Positions 22,100 through 33,262 of a stretch of DNA of 64,000 nucleotides are shown piece by piece. The notes under the pieces are model-generated. The model worked only from the letters and a program-made list of their open reading frames with translations, had not been told where the DNA came from and ran no database searches. Source of the DNA: Rhodoblastus sp963713695 (GTDB lineage: Bacteria; Pseudomonadota; Alphaproteobacteria; Rhizobiales; Beijerinckiaceae); assembly GCA_963713695.1 (NCBI GenBank), contig CAVQMU010000003.1:310001-374000 (forward strand), given 5' to 3'. The translations under genes and the position numbers were made by a program. Within the stretch, counting starts at the first letter, position 1. Every line of letters starts with the position of its first letter.

Positions 22100-22341
22100 C
22101 GAATTGGTCCCATCGCGCTGATATCCCATGCTTTCTTTCAGGCGGCGGGCGCGCTGGCCTGACGAGACGACAAGCTCGTGACGCAAGCGCTTGCAAATCA
22201 AAGCCTTTCTGTCTTAACTCGACAAAAGGGCCACACAACTCGGTCACCACGCGGGAGGCGTTTTTGGGCAAGAGCGAGGCTGCTGGCCGACGAGACGGCG
22301 TCAATGACTCCCCTGCCGGTTCTAAGTAGTCGCCCGCCGTG

Positions 22342-23772
22342 ATGGATTCGGATATCGCCCTCGCTCTCGACCAGGCTGTTTTTGCCTACGCCCGGCTTGA
22401 CGCAAATCTCTTGATTCTTTCGCGCCATGGCGCCCTGCTGGAGTGGCTGCCCGCAAGGGGCGAGAGCGTCGGCGCCTCGCCGGTGTTCTTCGGCATGGAG
22501 GCCGAATTCGCCGATCTGCGCGCCGCACGGATCGCCCGGCTCGACCTGCCCGGCCTGCGTCTTGCTCCCGCCGACGCGACGCCTTTTTCCGTCTCGGTCC
22601 TGCATGATCCCGACAAGGACGAATTTCTGATCTTCGCCAGCGCCGATTGCGGCGCGCAGGACGTCGAGCGGCAACTGGCGCACGAGCGCCGCGTCACGCG
22701 GGTGCTGGAAGACCAGGCGCAAGCGGCGGGACGCCTGATCCGCGAGCAGGCCGCGCTCTATCGCGACATCGTCGAGACGTCCAGCGACCTGGTGTTTCGC
22801 CTCGGCGCCGACCTGCGCGTCACCTTCGTCAATTCGCACGCCTCCCGCCTGCTCGGCGAAAAGGAAGCCGAACTTTTGGGGCGTCCGGTCGATATTGCGC
22901 TGCGCGCAGCATCGGCAGGGGAATCCTGGCGCATCCGGCTCGCGCCGCAGGCGGACAATTCCTTCGAGCAGGCGCTGATCCTGCCGACGGGAGAGACCGT
23001 ATGGATCTGGTGGCAGGTCCACTGGATCGCCGACAAGCCCGGAGCCGGCGAATACCAGGCGGTCGGCCGCGACATCACCGACCTCAGGCGCCTGCGCGCG
23101 GAGGCGGCGCGCGGCGCCGAGGAGGCGCGGCGCAACGCCGTGATGCGCGAAAGGCTGCGCATCGCCCACGATCTCCACGACACGCTCGTCCATTCGCTGG
23201 TGGCGCTGGTTCCGCAATTGCGGCTGATCCGCAAGGTCGCGGGCGCCAAGGCGGACGAACGCCTGGTCGACGAACTCGACCGCGCCGAGACCGCGGCGCG
23301 CGACGGCCTTGCCCGCGCTCGCGCCGCCCTTTCCGACCTGCGCGGCCAGAATGTCGAACCGCAGGGCCTCCCCGCGGCGCTGGAGACGCTCGGCCGCCGC
23401 TTCAGCGAGCGCACCGGCGTGCCCGCGCTGGTGGACATCGATCCGCGCGCCGCCGATCCCCGGGCGGACGTCGCCGAAGCTTTCTATCGCATCGCCGAGG
23501 AGGCGCTGCGCAACGCCGAACTGCACGCCAGCGCCGCACAGGTCGGCATCTACCTGTCCGCGGACGAGGACGGCGCCCATACGCTGGTCATCGCCGACGA
23601 CGGAAAAGGGTTTGATTCGCGCAAGACGGTCGAGGGACATTTCGGCCTGGTCGGCATGCGCGAACAGGCGGAGATGATCGGGGCGTATTTCACCGTCGAC
23701 ACCGAGCCGGGCGGCGGCGTCCGCATTGGCATCGTCACGTCCCCCGCACGCAATCAAGGTGTTGATGGCTGA
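22342..23772 (+). CDS. PAS-containing sensor histidine kinase, NarL/HisKA_3 type, cytoplasmic
   Basis: 476 residues without transmembrane segments. Residues 1-125 form an unrecognised sensory region, about 130-245 a PAS domain (ETSSDLVFRLGADLRVTFVN, YQAVGRDITDLRRL), then a HisKA_3 dimerisation helix with the phospho-acceptor His in RLRIAHDLHDTLVHSL, and an ATPase domain with N-box EEALRNAELHA and G-box DDGKGFD. A GTG one codon upstream is an alternative start. The nearest regulator on the same strand (24194) is a matching NarL-type response regulator, probably the partner. Confidence 0.85.
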   Translation: MDSDIALALDQAVFAYARLDANLLILSRHGALLEWLPARGESVGASPVFFGMEAEFADLRAARIARLDLPGLRLAPADATPFSVSVLHDPDKDEFLIFASADCGAQDVERQLAHERRVTRVLEDQAQAAGRLIREQAALYRDIVETSSDLVFRLGADLRVTFVNSHASRLLGEKEAELLGRPVDIALRAASAGESWRIRLAPQADNSFEQALILPTGETVWIWWQVHWIADKPGAGEYQAVGRDITDLRRLRAEAARGAEEARRNAVMRERLRIAHDLHDTLVHSLVALVPQLRLIRKVAGAKADERLVDELDRAETAARDGLARARAALSDLRGQNVEPQGLPAALETLGRRFSERTGVPALVDIDPRAADPRADVAEAFYRIAEEALRNAELHASAAQVGIYLSADEDGAHTLVIADDGKGFDSRKTVEGHFGLVGMREQAEMIGAYFTVDTEPGGGVRIGIVTSPARNQGVDG

Positions 23773-24193
23773 TATTTTTGTGTTTTAAATGTATTAAAAC
23801 CGCAAAATAAACATATACGCGTCATCACGAAACCTCTATACTATATTAGGTACAATCAATACATTTCCCCGCGACGGGCGTCCCCGCGTCGCCATGCGCG
23901 AATCCCCACGACGCAAGGGAAAGCCAGGATAAGGCGGGGCGTCAGACATAACCGACTGAATTCTAATTCAATTGCTATTTTTCAAAAAAAACGCTAAGTT
24001 CCGTGCGGGAACGCTTTGGTATTTCCTGTTTTGGCTGCCGCCCCGGACGATGGCTGAAGAACCCCGCCTCAAAAAGCGACAAGAGTTCTTTGACTATATT
24101 TTGGACCGGCGTTTTTATAAGTGTGCAAAACTGGACGAAGGCATCGTCCGCACTTTGACAGGCACGCCCCGGACCGGCGGCGGGAGTTTCGCA
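23773..24193. other. AT-rich spacer between kinase and response-regulator genes
   Basis: About 420 bases, AT-rich in the first 100 and last 200 bases, with a GC-rich block (23870-23945) in between. I see no conserved gene. An in-frame extension of the response regulator begins at 23972, but its codon use and lack of domain similarity argue against it. The space may carry the regulator's promoter or a small RNA; nothing specific can be named. Confidence 0.4.
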
Positions 24194-24865
24194 TTGGCCG
24201 ATGACCGCATCCGCATCCTGATCGCTGAAGACCAGCCTTTGATCCGGCGCGCCTTCGCCGCCATGCTTGCGCTCGAGCCTGATTTCGAGATCGTCGCGCA
24301 GGCGGCGGACGGCGCGGAAGCCGTGCAGGCGGCGCGGCGCTGGAAGCCGCATGTCGCGCTATTGGACATCCAGATGCCCCGCCTGAACGGCATTGCCGCG
24401 ACACGGCAGATCGCCAGGGATTGCCCGGAGACGCAGGTCATCATTCTCACCACCTACGACACCGACGACCTGATCTTCGACGCCATCTGCGCCGGCGCCC
24501 AGGCCTATCTGCTGAAGGACGCCGAGGAGATCGAAATTCTCGACACGATCCGCGCCGTGTCGCGCGGCCACTCGCGCCTCGCCCCGAATGTCGCGCGAAA
24601 ACTGCTCAACGAATTCCGCCGCGTGCGCCGCCCCGCCCGCCCGGCGATCGGCGAAGCCGAACTGCCCGGCGAAACGCTGACCGAACGCGAGAACGAAATC
24701 CTGCAGCTGATCGTCGCCGGCAAGGGCAACAAGGAAATCGCCATCCACCTGAAACTCGCCGAGGGAACGGTGAAGAACTACGTCAGCCGCATTCTCGAAA
24801 AGCTCAATGCGCGCAGCCGCACCGAACTGGCCGTCAAGGCGTTGAACCGGCGGCTGGACGAGTAA
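24194..24865 (+). CDS. NarL/FixJ-family response regulator
   Basis: Receiver domain with the acidic pair in LIAEDQPL, phospho-acceptor Asp in VALLDIQMP, conserved Thr/Ser region ILTTYD and Lys in YLLKDAEE, followed by a LuxR-type DNA-binding domain (LTERENEILQLIVAGKGNKEIA ... EGTVKNYVSRILEKL). 223 residues from the TTG at 24194, which has GGGAG at good spacing and places the receiver at the very N-terminus. An ATG at 24050 or 23972 would add an unusual tail. Pairs with the upstream kinase. Confidence 0.82.
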   Translation: MADDRIRILIAEDQPLIRRAFAAMLALEPDFEIVAQAADGAEAVQAARRWKPHVALLDIQMPRLNGIAATRQIARDCPETQVIILTTYDTDDLIFDAICAGAQAYLLKDAEEIEILDTIRAVSRGHSRLAPNVARKLLNEFRRVRRPARPAIGEAELPGETLTERENEILQLIVAGKGNKEIAIHLKLAEGTVKNYVSRILEKLNARSRTELAVKALNRRLDE

Positions 24866-25101
24866 GACGCGGCTGCCGGGACCAGCGCGGCAAGTCAAAC
24901 TCAAACAAAGGCCGCGTTCGGCTCGATGGCGACCTTCTGGTCAGCATTCTGTGCGACCGCTTTCCTCCGCCGGACTAAACCGCTTCGCGGTAGCGGCGGC
25001 GAGACGCGGCGAGATCCGTGGTCGTGCAAGACCTGATACGCCGAGGCTGACCTGTTTCAAGATCATGGGGTTCAACCCCATGCGAGACAGGAGCTTTCGC
25101 G

Positions 25102-25977
25102 ATGATCGACAAGCCCAACAGCCCGTTACGCCAGCGCATGATCGAGGACATGACGGCGCGCCGCTACACGGAGAAGGTGCAAAAGGATTATATCCGCCAC
25201 GTCTGGCGCTTCGCCGTTTTTCTCCGCCGTTCGCCGGACGCCGCCACGGCCGAGGACGTTCGGCTCTATCAGCTGCATCTGGCCAAGCAGCACTTCGGCG
25301 CGCCGACCATCAACGCCGCAGTCGCCGCGCTGCGGTTTTTCTTCAATGTGACGCTCGAACGGCCGGAACTCACCCGCCATCTCGCTGGTGTGCACAAGCC
25401 ACGCAAGGCGCCGGTGGTGTTGAACCAGGAAGAGATGGCCCTCCTGCTCGAAGCGGCGCCCGGCCTGAAGTATAAGGCTGCATTCGGCGTTGCCTATGGC
25501 GCGGGTTTGCGCGTTTCCGAGGTTGTGGCGCTCAAGGTGTCCGACATCGACAGCAAGCGCATGACCTTGCGGGTCGAACAGGGCAAGGGCCAGCGCGACC
25601 GCTATGTCATGCTGTCGCCGCAACTGCTGGAATGGCTGCGCGACTGGTGGCGGGCGGCGCGCCCCGAGGCCTGGCTTTTCCCGGGACAGAATCCGGTCAA
25701 CCCGATGTCGGCGCGCCAGTTGAGCCGCGTCGTACGGGAAACCGCGCGAGTGGCCGGCATCTCCAAACGTGTGTCGCCTCACACCCTGCGGCACAGCTTC
25801 GCCACGCATCTGCTCGAACAGAACGTCGACATCCGCGTGATTCAGGTCCTGCTCGGACACGCCAAATTGGAGACGACCGCGCTCTACACCCGCGTCGCCG
25901 TCAACACGATCCGCGACGTCACCAGCCCGCTGGAAAAGCTCACCGCCAACCTCGCCGGGCGCGCGCCGCCCGCCTGA
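25102..25977 (+). CDS. IS91-associated tyrosine recombinase/integrase
   Basis: 291 residues. An N-terminal SAM-like core-binding domain (about 10-95) and a catalytic domain (about 105-280) with Arg in YGAGLRVSEV, Lys in GKGQRDR, HTLRHSFATHLLE (His-x-x-Arg), the final His in VLLGHAKLETT and the tyrosine nucleophile in ALYTRV. All catalytic residues are present, so this gene appears intact. AGGAG lies before the ATG. It accompanies the transposase in IS91 elements of this subgroup; its exact role in transposition is not established. Confidence 0.85.
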   Translation: MIDKPNSPLRQRMIEDMTARRYTEKVQKDYIRHVWRFAVFLRRSPDAATAEDVRLYQLHLAKQHFGAPTINAAVAALRFFFNVTLERPELTRHLAGVHKPRKAPVVLNQEEMALLLEAAPGLKYKAAFGVAYGAGLRVSEVVALKVSDIDSKRMTLRVEQGKGQRDRYVMLSPQLLEWLRDWWRAARPEAWLFPGQNPVNPMSARQLSRVVRETARVAGISKRVSPHTLRHSFATHLLEQNVDIRVIQVLLGHAKLETTALYTRVAVNTIRDVTSPLEKLTANLAGRAPPA

Positions 25978-25987
25978 CGCGCGCCGC

Positions 25988-26690
25988 ATGGCGCGGCCTC
26001 GTCTGGAGGTCGCCGACATTTTTCACGCCCATGGCGCGGACTGGCGCAGGGCCAATGCTGGTCATGTCAGCCTCGCCCAATTGAAGGTGATGTCGGCGAT
26101 CGAATATTGCCGCACCTCGGCGCTCGGCGGTCATGTCGAGCGCTGCGAGGACTGCGCGCACACGCGCATCGCCTACAACTCCTGCCGCAACCGCCATTGC
26201 CCGAAGTGTCAGGCCGCCGCCGCCCGACGATGGCTGGAGGACCGAGAAGCCGACCTGCTGCCGGTTCCCTATTACCACGTCGTCTTCACCGTGCCGGCCA
26301 CGGTCGCGGCGATCGCCTTCCAGAACAAGGCCGCCGTCTACGATCTGCTCTTCAAGACGGCGGCCGAGACGCTGACAACGATCGCCGCCGATCCCAAACA
26401 TCTCGGCGCTCGCATCGGCCTCACCGCCGTCTTGCACACATGGGGCTCGGCGCTGACCCATCATCCCCATGTCCACATCATCGTTCCCGGCGGTGGCCTG
26501 TCGCCGGACGGATCGCGCTGGATCGCCTGCAAGCCCGGCTTCTTCCTGTCGGTGCGCGTGCTGTCGCGCCTGTTCCGCCGGCTGTTCCTGGAAGGTCTCG
26601 CCAGCCTCCACGCCGCCGGCCGTCTGGCCTTCTTCGGCGATCTCGCAGCCTTTTCCGACACGTGCGCTTTCGTCGCCGCGCTCGCGCCAG
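25988..26690 (+). pseudogene. IS91-family transposase, 3' truncated
   Basis: The N-terminal zinc-ribbon (ERCEDCAHTRIAYNSCRNRHCPKCQ) and the HUH motif (THHPHVHIIVPGG) are typical of IS91 rolling-circle transposases. Family members are near 400 residues; here similarity ends at residue 234 (FSDTCAFVAALAP), so the C-terminal part with the two catalytic tyrosines is missing. The frame then runs through foreign sequence to a chance stop at 26728. The element is therefore not autonomous. Confidence 0.85.
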
Positions 26691-26834
26691 GCGCTTCAAA
26701 CCATAGCGCTTTGAAAAACCGTCGATGAGGCCCTCCCGGTGCTCATAAATCCGACGAGACAAGTTCGAGGTCACGCCGATGTACAGCGTGCCATTCGGCC
26801 GATTTGTGACGATGTAGATCCATCCGCCCAGCAT
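26690..26834 (-). pseudogene. GIY-YIG nuclease-family gene, 3' truncated at the IS91 junction
   Basis: Reading leftward from 26834, the protein begins MLGGWIYIVTNRPNGTLYIGV, with the GIY and YIG halves (WIYIV, LYIGV), then SNLSRRIYEHREG and FSKRYGLKRL. The family normally continues for another 30-40 residues after this point, but here the frame enters the antisense of the IS91 transposase. Such short GIY-YIG proteins are common in Hyphomicrobiales; function unknown. An in-frame extension to 26879 reads through a palindromic repeat and is doubtful. Confidence 0.75.
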
Positions 26835-26856
26835 GGTTTGATATTGCTCGGCGTGG

Positions 26857-26879
26857 ATGGCCGGGACAAGCCCGGCCAT
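26857..26879. repeat. Short palindromic repeat (ATGGCCGGG ... CCCGGCCAT)
   Basis: Nine-base perfect arms, 26857-26865 and 26871-26879, around ACAAG. This is the common REP-like element of Hyphomicrobiales that, when translated, reads MAGLVPAIHA; it sits just upstream of the broken GIY-YIG gene. Confidence 0.65.
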
Positions 26880-27020
26880 GACGGTGAGATGCGACGTGCC
26901 ACAAATATCCGCTGCCGACGCGCCAAGCAGCCGTTGCTGACGCAGTTCACGGCCGTCCCCTTCCCGCCAATTCTAGTCATTGCCGGGCGCATTTTTGGGT
27001 CGCCGAGCTATCGCCCCGCC

Positions 27021-27873
27021 TCACACCGCGATATTGTCGATCAGCCGGGTCTTGCCGAGTTTCGCCGCGACCAGAAGCCGCACCGGCCCATCGTCGAGCG
27101 AGGCGATCGGGGCGAGCGTCAGCGCATGGCGCGCGTCGAGATAATCGAGCGCGAAACCGGCTGCCGCCAGCTCCACCGCGCCCTCCTGGGTCGCCCGCGC
27201 CGGCGCGACGCCCGCGCGCATCGCCATCGCGGTATTCCGCAGGACAGCGTGAAGCTGCGGCGCCTTTTCGCGTTCCTCGGCGCCCAGATAGACATTGCGC
27301 GAGGACATGGCGAGCCCGTCCGCCTCGCGCAGCGTGGGAACGCCGAAAATTGCTGTGGGAATATCGAGATCCCCGACGATCTGGCGGATGACTGCGAGCT
27401 GCTGGAAATCCTTTTCGCCGAAAATGGCGCTGTCGGCCTGGGCCTGGTTGAGCAATTTCGTCACCACCAGCGCCACGCCGCCAAAATGGCTCGGACGGAA
27501 ACGGTCTTCGAGTCCCGCCAGCGCCGGGCCGCCGGGACTGATTTCGGTCGAGAAGCCCGGCGGGTACATCTCCGTTCGGCCCCGGCGCGAAACAGCCGTC
27601 GGCGCCGACCTCCGCCAGTTTGGCGAGATCGGCGTCGAAAGTGCGGGGATAGGCGCCGAAATCCTCGCCTGCCCCGAACTGCGTCGGATTGACGAAGATC
27701 GAGACGATGATCCGCTCGGCGCCTTTCCGCGCGGCCTCGACCAATGCGAGATGGCCGGCGTGCAGCGCGCCCATTGTGGGGACGAGCGCGATTTTTTCGC
27801 CCGCGGCGCGCCACCGGGCGACGGCGCCGCGCATGGCGGCGACATCGCGGAAGATCGTCGGCGATTTGGACAT
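27021..27873 (-). CDS. panC: Pantothenate synthetase, frame-broken near 27575
   Basis: About 283 residues when restored. PanC condenses pantoate and beta-alanine with ATP, in CoA synthesis. Motifs: VPTMGALHAGHLALV (ATP-binding HxGH), SIFVNPTQFGAGEDF, then after the break FGEKDFQQL, IVGDLDIP and the KMSKS-like LAMSSRNVYL. The frame breaks between GCFAPGP and TEMYPPGFSTE; removing one base of the GTT at 27574-27576 restores it. Start ATG at 27873; a GTG at 27885 overlaps the stop of the upstream gene and could also serve, so the pair is likely translationally coupled. Confidence 0.88.
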
Positions 27874-27881
27874 CGGCCTGC

Positions 27882-28361
27882 TCACTTGAATTGCGGGTTT
27901 TTGATCGCGCGAAAGCGCGAGGCGGGTTCGGGCGACTCTCCGGCAAGACGGCGCAGGCCCTCCACATAATCGACGGGCAAGCCGAGCGCCCGCGCCGCGG
28001 CGATGATCCTGGCCATGTAATCGGCGGGCGCGCGGCCGAGACTCGCCTGGGGCATGCCGACATAGACCAGCGCGCGCACGGGCGCGCCTTTTTCGCGCAA
28101 GACGGGCTGGCTCAGTTTCACATAGGCGCCCTTCGCGACGCCCTCATAGCGGTCGAGCGCGGCGAGATCGCCGAAACTGACCTCCCACAGCGCGCCCTGC
28201 GCGTTGGCGCCGGCGTCGCGGACCAGCGTGGCGAAACCGTCGGGCATGAGATCGACGCGATGACGCGGCAGCCGCGCCCGTCCCAACAGTTTCGCGCCCG
28301 GACAGCGCGCGGCCATGGCTTGCGCGTCCATATTGGAGCCATAGGCGAAAGTGAGCGGCAT
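27882..28361 (-). CDS. Gamma-glutamylcyclotransferase-like (AIG2-family) protein
   Basis: 159 residues. The N-terminal FAYGSNMD is the substrate-binding YGSN motif of the gamma-glutamylcyclotransferase fold, and YEGVAKGAY carries the conserved acidic region. Members form 5-oxoproline from gamma-glutamyl compounds, but many bacterial homologues have untested substrates. Its stop overlaps a possible GTG start of panC, which suggests one transcript; no biochemical link is known. Confidence 0.8.
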   Translation of the reverse strand: MPLTFAYGSNMDAQAMAARCPGAKLLGRARLPRHRVDLMPDGFATLVRDAGANAQGALWEVSFGDLAALDRYEGVAKGAYVKLSQPVLREKGAPVRALVYVGMPQASLGRAPADYMARIIAAARALGLPVDYVEGLRRLAGESPEPASRFRAIKNPQFK

Positions 28362-28476
28362 GGCGAAGCTGCGATCCCCTATTGATATTTACGGATGCGA
28401 ATGTGAGAATTTGTTCCATCGGCCGGATTGGGCATTCGACCTGCACCTTATAAGCGGCCGAACAGGGAGGACAATC

Positions 28477-28845
28477 ATGAAAATCGTGAAAAAGGCGCTG
28501 ATGGCGCTTGCCTGCGGCATCGCGCTCGCCAGCGCCCAGCAGGCCATGGCCGGCGAAGCGGCCGGAACCTACAAGCGCTCCAATGGCGACATCGTTCGCG
28601 TTTCCGTCAACGGCGGCAAGCTCTATTGCAAAATCGTCTCGGGCAGCCAGCCGGGCTTTGAAATGTGCCACGGCATGGCGAACGCCGGCGGCGACACCTG
28701 GTCGGGCGCCGACATGAAACATCCCTCCATGCCGGGCATGATGACGTTCAACGGCACGGTGGTCGTCGCAGGCGCGGGCCTTTCGATCAAGGGCTGCGCG
28801 GTAGGACAGTCAATGTGCGACTCGGAGAGCTGGACTCGCCAGTAA
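28477..28845 (+). CDS. Small secreted DUF2147-like protein
   Basis: 122 residues. Signal peptide (about 1-25, ASAQQAMAG), then a compact domain with AGTYKRSNGDIVRVSVNGGKLYCKIV and the C-terminal GCAVGQSMCDSESWTR. The Gly-Cys ... Cys ... Ser-x-x-Trp-Thr-Arg ending resembles DUF2147 (GC...C...TWTR). It is likely periplasmic. AGGGAGGACAATC directly before the ATG is a strong ribosome binding site. Stands alone between convergent and divergent neighbours. Confidence 0.65.
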   Translation: MKIVKKALMALACGIALASAQQAMAGEAAGTYKRSNGDIVRVSVNGGKLYCKIVSGSQPGFEMCHGMANAGGDTWSGADMKHPSMPGMMTFNGTVVVAGAGLSIKGCAVGQSMCDSESWTRQ

Positions 28846-28894
28846 GATCTGGAAAGCCTTGGGTTCCCGACAATCGGAGCCCGAGGCCTCGCGC

Positions 28895-29908
28895 TCAGGC
28901 CGCCCGCTGGAAAGCGGCCGGCGCCGCGCCGGGCGCGACGACAACCTGCGAAATCAGCCAATTGTAGATCCAGCGGACCGTCCAGGCGATCATGTAGAAG
29001 AACGCGGCCATTCCGAGCAGCGTGAAAAGGATGCCAAGGCCCTTGTCGCCATGCGTGAACATGCGCGCCGCGACGCCGTACAGCAGGCCCGTGGGCAACA
29101 AGACGGCAAGGATCGTCGCGCAAAAACGCCAGAGGATTTGCCAGCCCGAGGCGATGAATTCAAAGGAATGCGAGCCGACGGTCCGTTGGCACATCCAGCG
29201 CATCTTGCCCTTGATCACCCAGGCCCAGCCGATGACCGTGAAAATGGAGAGGACCATCAGGATGTCCCAGCCGAAATAAGCCCAGAAGCCCCCGGTGAAT
29301 TCAATATCCAGGGAATTATCGGCGCTGCGCAGGGAGCGGGCGAACCAGCGGACGATCATGTAGGAAACGACGACGATACAGACGTTCCCGACCAGGTTGA
29401 CAAGGACATGACCCGGATCCGGCCGGAACGGCGCAGGCCCAAACGTCGCCACATTCCATATCCGGTACGCGGCGGGCCCGATCGCCGCCACGCCCCAGAT
29501 GACGAAAAGATGCCCGCAGGACTGGAGCGTGCTTTCCAGTCGCAGCTTCGCGCCATTGGCCAGCGACAGCCGGCTGGCGATCCATCCATAAAACCAGCGT
29601 CCCGCCCAGGGCGCCGTGACGATCAGGGCGACGCCGCAGCCAAAGACAAAACCGCGCCAGATCAGTCCCCATCCGCTGAAGTCGCCGATCATCGGGCCTT
29701 GGCCGGGGGATGCCGAGGGCCCAGGGGCGCCGCCGAAAACCTCCGCAAGGTCCGGGAATTGGCCCGCCGGCGCCGGCTCCCCGCCTTCCGCCCATACCAG
29801 GCAGTCCGGCGCAATGCGGCCAGCTCTGGCCAAGGCGACGAGTTCGTCCGAGGTCACCGGGCCATTTTGGGCGCCGGAGCGGTCCTTGAAGTAGAAATTC
29901 CCCGCCAT
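28895..29908 (-). CDS. GYF_2 (DUF4339) domain membrane protein
   Basis: 337 residues. The N-terminal 50 residues (NFYFKDRSGAQNGPVTSDELVALARAGRIAPDCLVW) are a GYF_2/DUF4339 module, thought to bind peptides. The rest has about six hydrophobic helices, for example LIWRGFVFGCGVALIV, VLVNLVGNVCIVVVSYMIV and WDILMVLSIFTVIGW, with resemblance to DUF898/YjgN-like membrane proteins. The ATG at 29908 is preceded by GGGGAT. Function unknown. Confidence 0.65.
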   Translation of the reverse strand: MAGNFYFKDRSGAQNGPVTSDELVALARAGRIAPDCLVWAEGGEPAPAGQFPDLAEVFGGAPGPSASPGQGPMIGDFSGWGLIWRGFVFGCGVALIVTAPWAGRWFYGWIASRLSLANGAKLRLESTLQSCGHLFVIWGVAAIGPAAYRIWNVATFGPAPFRPDPGHVLVNLVGNVCIVVVSYMIVRWFARSLRSADNSLDIEFTGGFWAYFGWDILMVLSIFTVIGWAWVIKGKMRWMCQRTVGSHSFEFIASGWQILWRFCATILAVLLPTGLLYGVAARMFTHGDKGLGILFTLLGMAAFFYMIAWTVRWIYNWLISQVVVAPGAAPAAFQRAA

Positions 29909-29998
29909 GATCAAAATCCCCAACAATACGCCGCTTCAAAATGCCTCGGCGGGAATGAAAAAGATGTGACGCAACGTCGTCAAATTGCGCCGAGTCGC

Positions 29999-30031
29999 AA
30001 AAAAACGCCAGGCTCGCGAGAGCCTGGCGTC
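29999..30031 (-). terminator. Rho-independent terminator of pccA
   Basis: On the minus strand: GACGCCAGGCTCT / GCGAGCCTGGCGT hairpin followed by seven T. It lies 24 bases after the pccA stop. Confidence 0.85.
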
Positions 30032-30054
30032 AAAACGCGACGCTGCCAAATGGT

Positions 30055-32062
<2,008 letters not shown>

Positions 32063-32505
32063 ATCTGGCCCCGGAACGAAACGTAGCGGCCTTGGCCTGC
32101 AAGGCCTGAGCGGACGGTTGGATCGGGTCGCCTTGTATGGGAACTCTCGGCCTGCGTCCAGCAGACAAAGGTCATAATCCGACCGGCCTTTTCGCCGTGG
32201 CCCGGATCGGACGGCGTGGGACGCCGATGCGCGGCGCTTGGCCTTGGCGCGCAGCCGATCCCGGCTGTCTGGCTGACCAAACGTTAATTATCCTTTAAAA
32301 TCAACTAACAGGGTACTTAAAGCTTGAAAAGCCGAAACAAATGGCGCCTTTCCTTAGGGCATAAGCCTGTTTAGAACGGTTGACTCTGTCAGAAATAGAC
32401 TGCTTTATTCCAACAGAGCCATTCTTGGCATACGGTATCATCATGCCGTTGTGGAATATCGTAACGTAATCGCGACAGTGCCGCGTTCGAATTTGGGGGT
32501 TGGGA
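32063..32505. other. Intergenic region, divergent promoters of pccA and PEP-CTERM gene
   Basis: About 440 bases with an AT-rich centre (32280-32460). It must hold the promoters for pccA (leftward) and for the PEP-CTERM gene (rightward). I see no gene, tRNA or clear repeat in it. Confidence 0.4.
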
Positions 32506-33201
32506 ATGCGTTATTCATCGCACATTATGGCCTTGGCCGCCATGACCGGGCTCATGGCCGGCAATCCCGCGTTCGCGGCGGTGAACAGCTTTGATGATGG
32601 TTCGTTCACGATAACGGCGACCAATGGGCAGTTGACCTCCGCTTATGCCGGGGCGACGACGTTTACCGACCCGAACACTACGTTTGCCGGCTATACTGGA
32701 AGCGTCACGACGCCTGTGGCCACAATCACCGGCGGATCGCTTAACGCAGGCACCAATCCGGATTCTGGCATCGACAATTCCATCTCCAATTATCTCGCCG
32801 GGGGAACCTCTGGCACGGTGACGATCGCTTTCAACGCCAACCAGCAGTATTTCGGTATGGCTTGGGGTAGCGTCGACGCCGGAAACACGGTGAATTTCTA
32901 TGAAGGAGCCACGCTCATCGCCAGCTATACCGGCTCGACATTGAACAACACCGTGGGTCTGCAATATTACCCTGCGGTCGCCAGCTACGTCGATTTCGTC
33001 GCCGACGGTTCGGCGCAATATTTCAACACGGTCACCCTAACTGGATCGGACGATCCTTTCGAGACGGCCAATTACGCATCCGTCGCCGCAACTTCGGCCG
33101 TGCCGGAAGCGTCGACCTGGGCGATGATGCTGATGGGCTTTGTCGGCCTCGGCTTTGCGGGGCTTCGCTCCCGAAAAGCCGCCGTCGCCGCGGCAGCCTG
33201 A
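32506..33201 (+). CDS. PEP-CTERM sorting-domain protein
   Basis: 231 residues. Signal peptide (1-25), a beta-rich Ser/Thr/Gly domain, and a C-terminal sorting signal: VPEASTWAMMLMGFVGLGFAG followed by the basic cluster RSRK. This is the PEP-CTERM variant with PExxTWAMM recognised by an exosortase and used for export of extracellular-matrix proteins. No exosortase is in the window. GGGGGTTGGG is the ribosome binding site; the gene ends at a strong terminator. Confidence 0.85.
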   Translation: MRYSSHIMALAAMTGLMAGNPAFAAVNSFDDGSFTITATNGQLTSAYAGATTFTDPNTTFAGYTGSVTTPVATITGGSLNAGTNPDSGIDNSISNYLAGGTSGTVTIAFNANQQYFGMAWGSVDAGNTVNFYEGATLIASYTGSTLNNTVGLQYYPAVASYVDFVADGSAQYFNTVTLTGSDDPFETANYASVAATSAVPEASTWAMMLMGFVGLGFAGLRSRKAAVAAAA

Positions 33202-33221
33202 ACCAGCGCCCCCTCGATCGA

Positions 33222-33247
33222 AAAAGCCGCCTCAAGGCGGCTTTTTT
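33222..33247 (+). terminator. Rho-independent terminator of the PEP-CTERM gene
   Basis: AAAAGCCGCC / GGCGGCTTTT hairpin with loop TCAA and six T, 20 bases after the stop. Confidence 0.88.
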
Positions 33248-33262
33248 CGTTTCGGATCCGTT

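Larger units (their letters stand above)
25066..26690 (+). mobile_element. IS91-family element remnant (tyrosine recombinase + truncated HUH transposase)
   Basis: A tyrosine recombinase gene and, 10 bases later, an IS91-type Y2 transposase gene form the two-gene layout of one IS91 subgroup. The transposase stops matching its family at about 26688, before the catalytic tyrosines, and continues directly into a broken GIY-YIG gene. The left boundary is uncertain; a perfect palindrome CATGGGGTTCAACCCCATG lies at about 25065-25083, just upstream of the first gene. Confidence 0.75.

Noticed and set aside
26478..26690. Continuation of the GIY-YIG frame to a 133-codon protein
   Set aside because: After residue 64 the sequence is antisense IS91 transposase, not nuclease.
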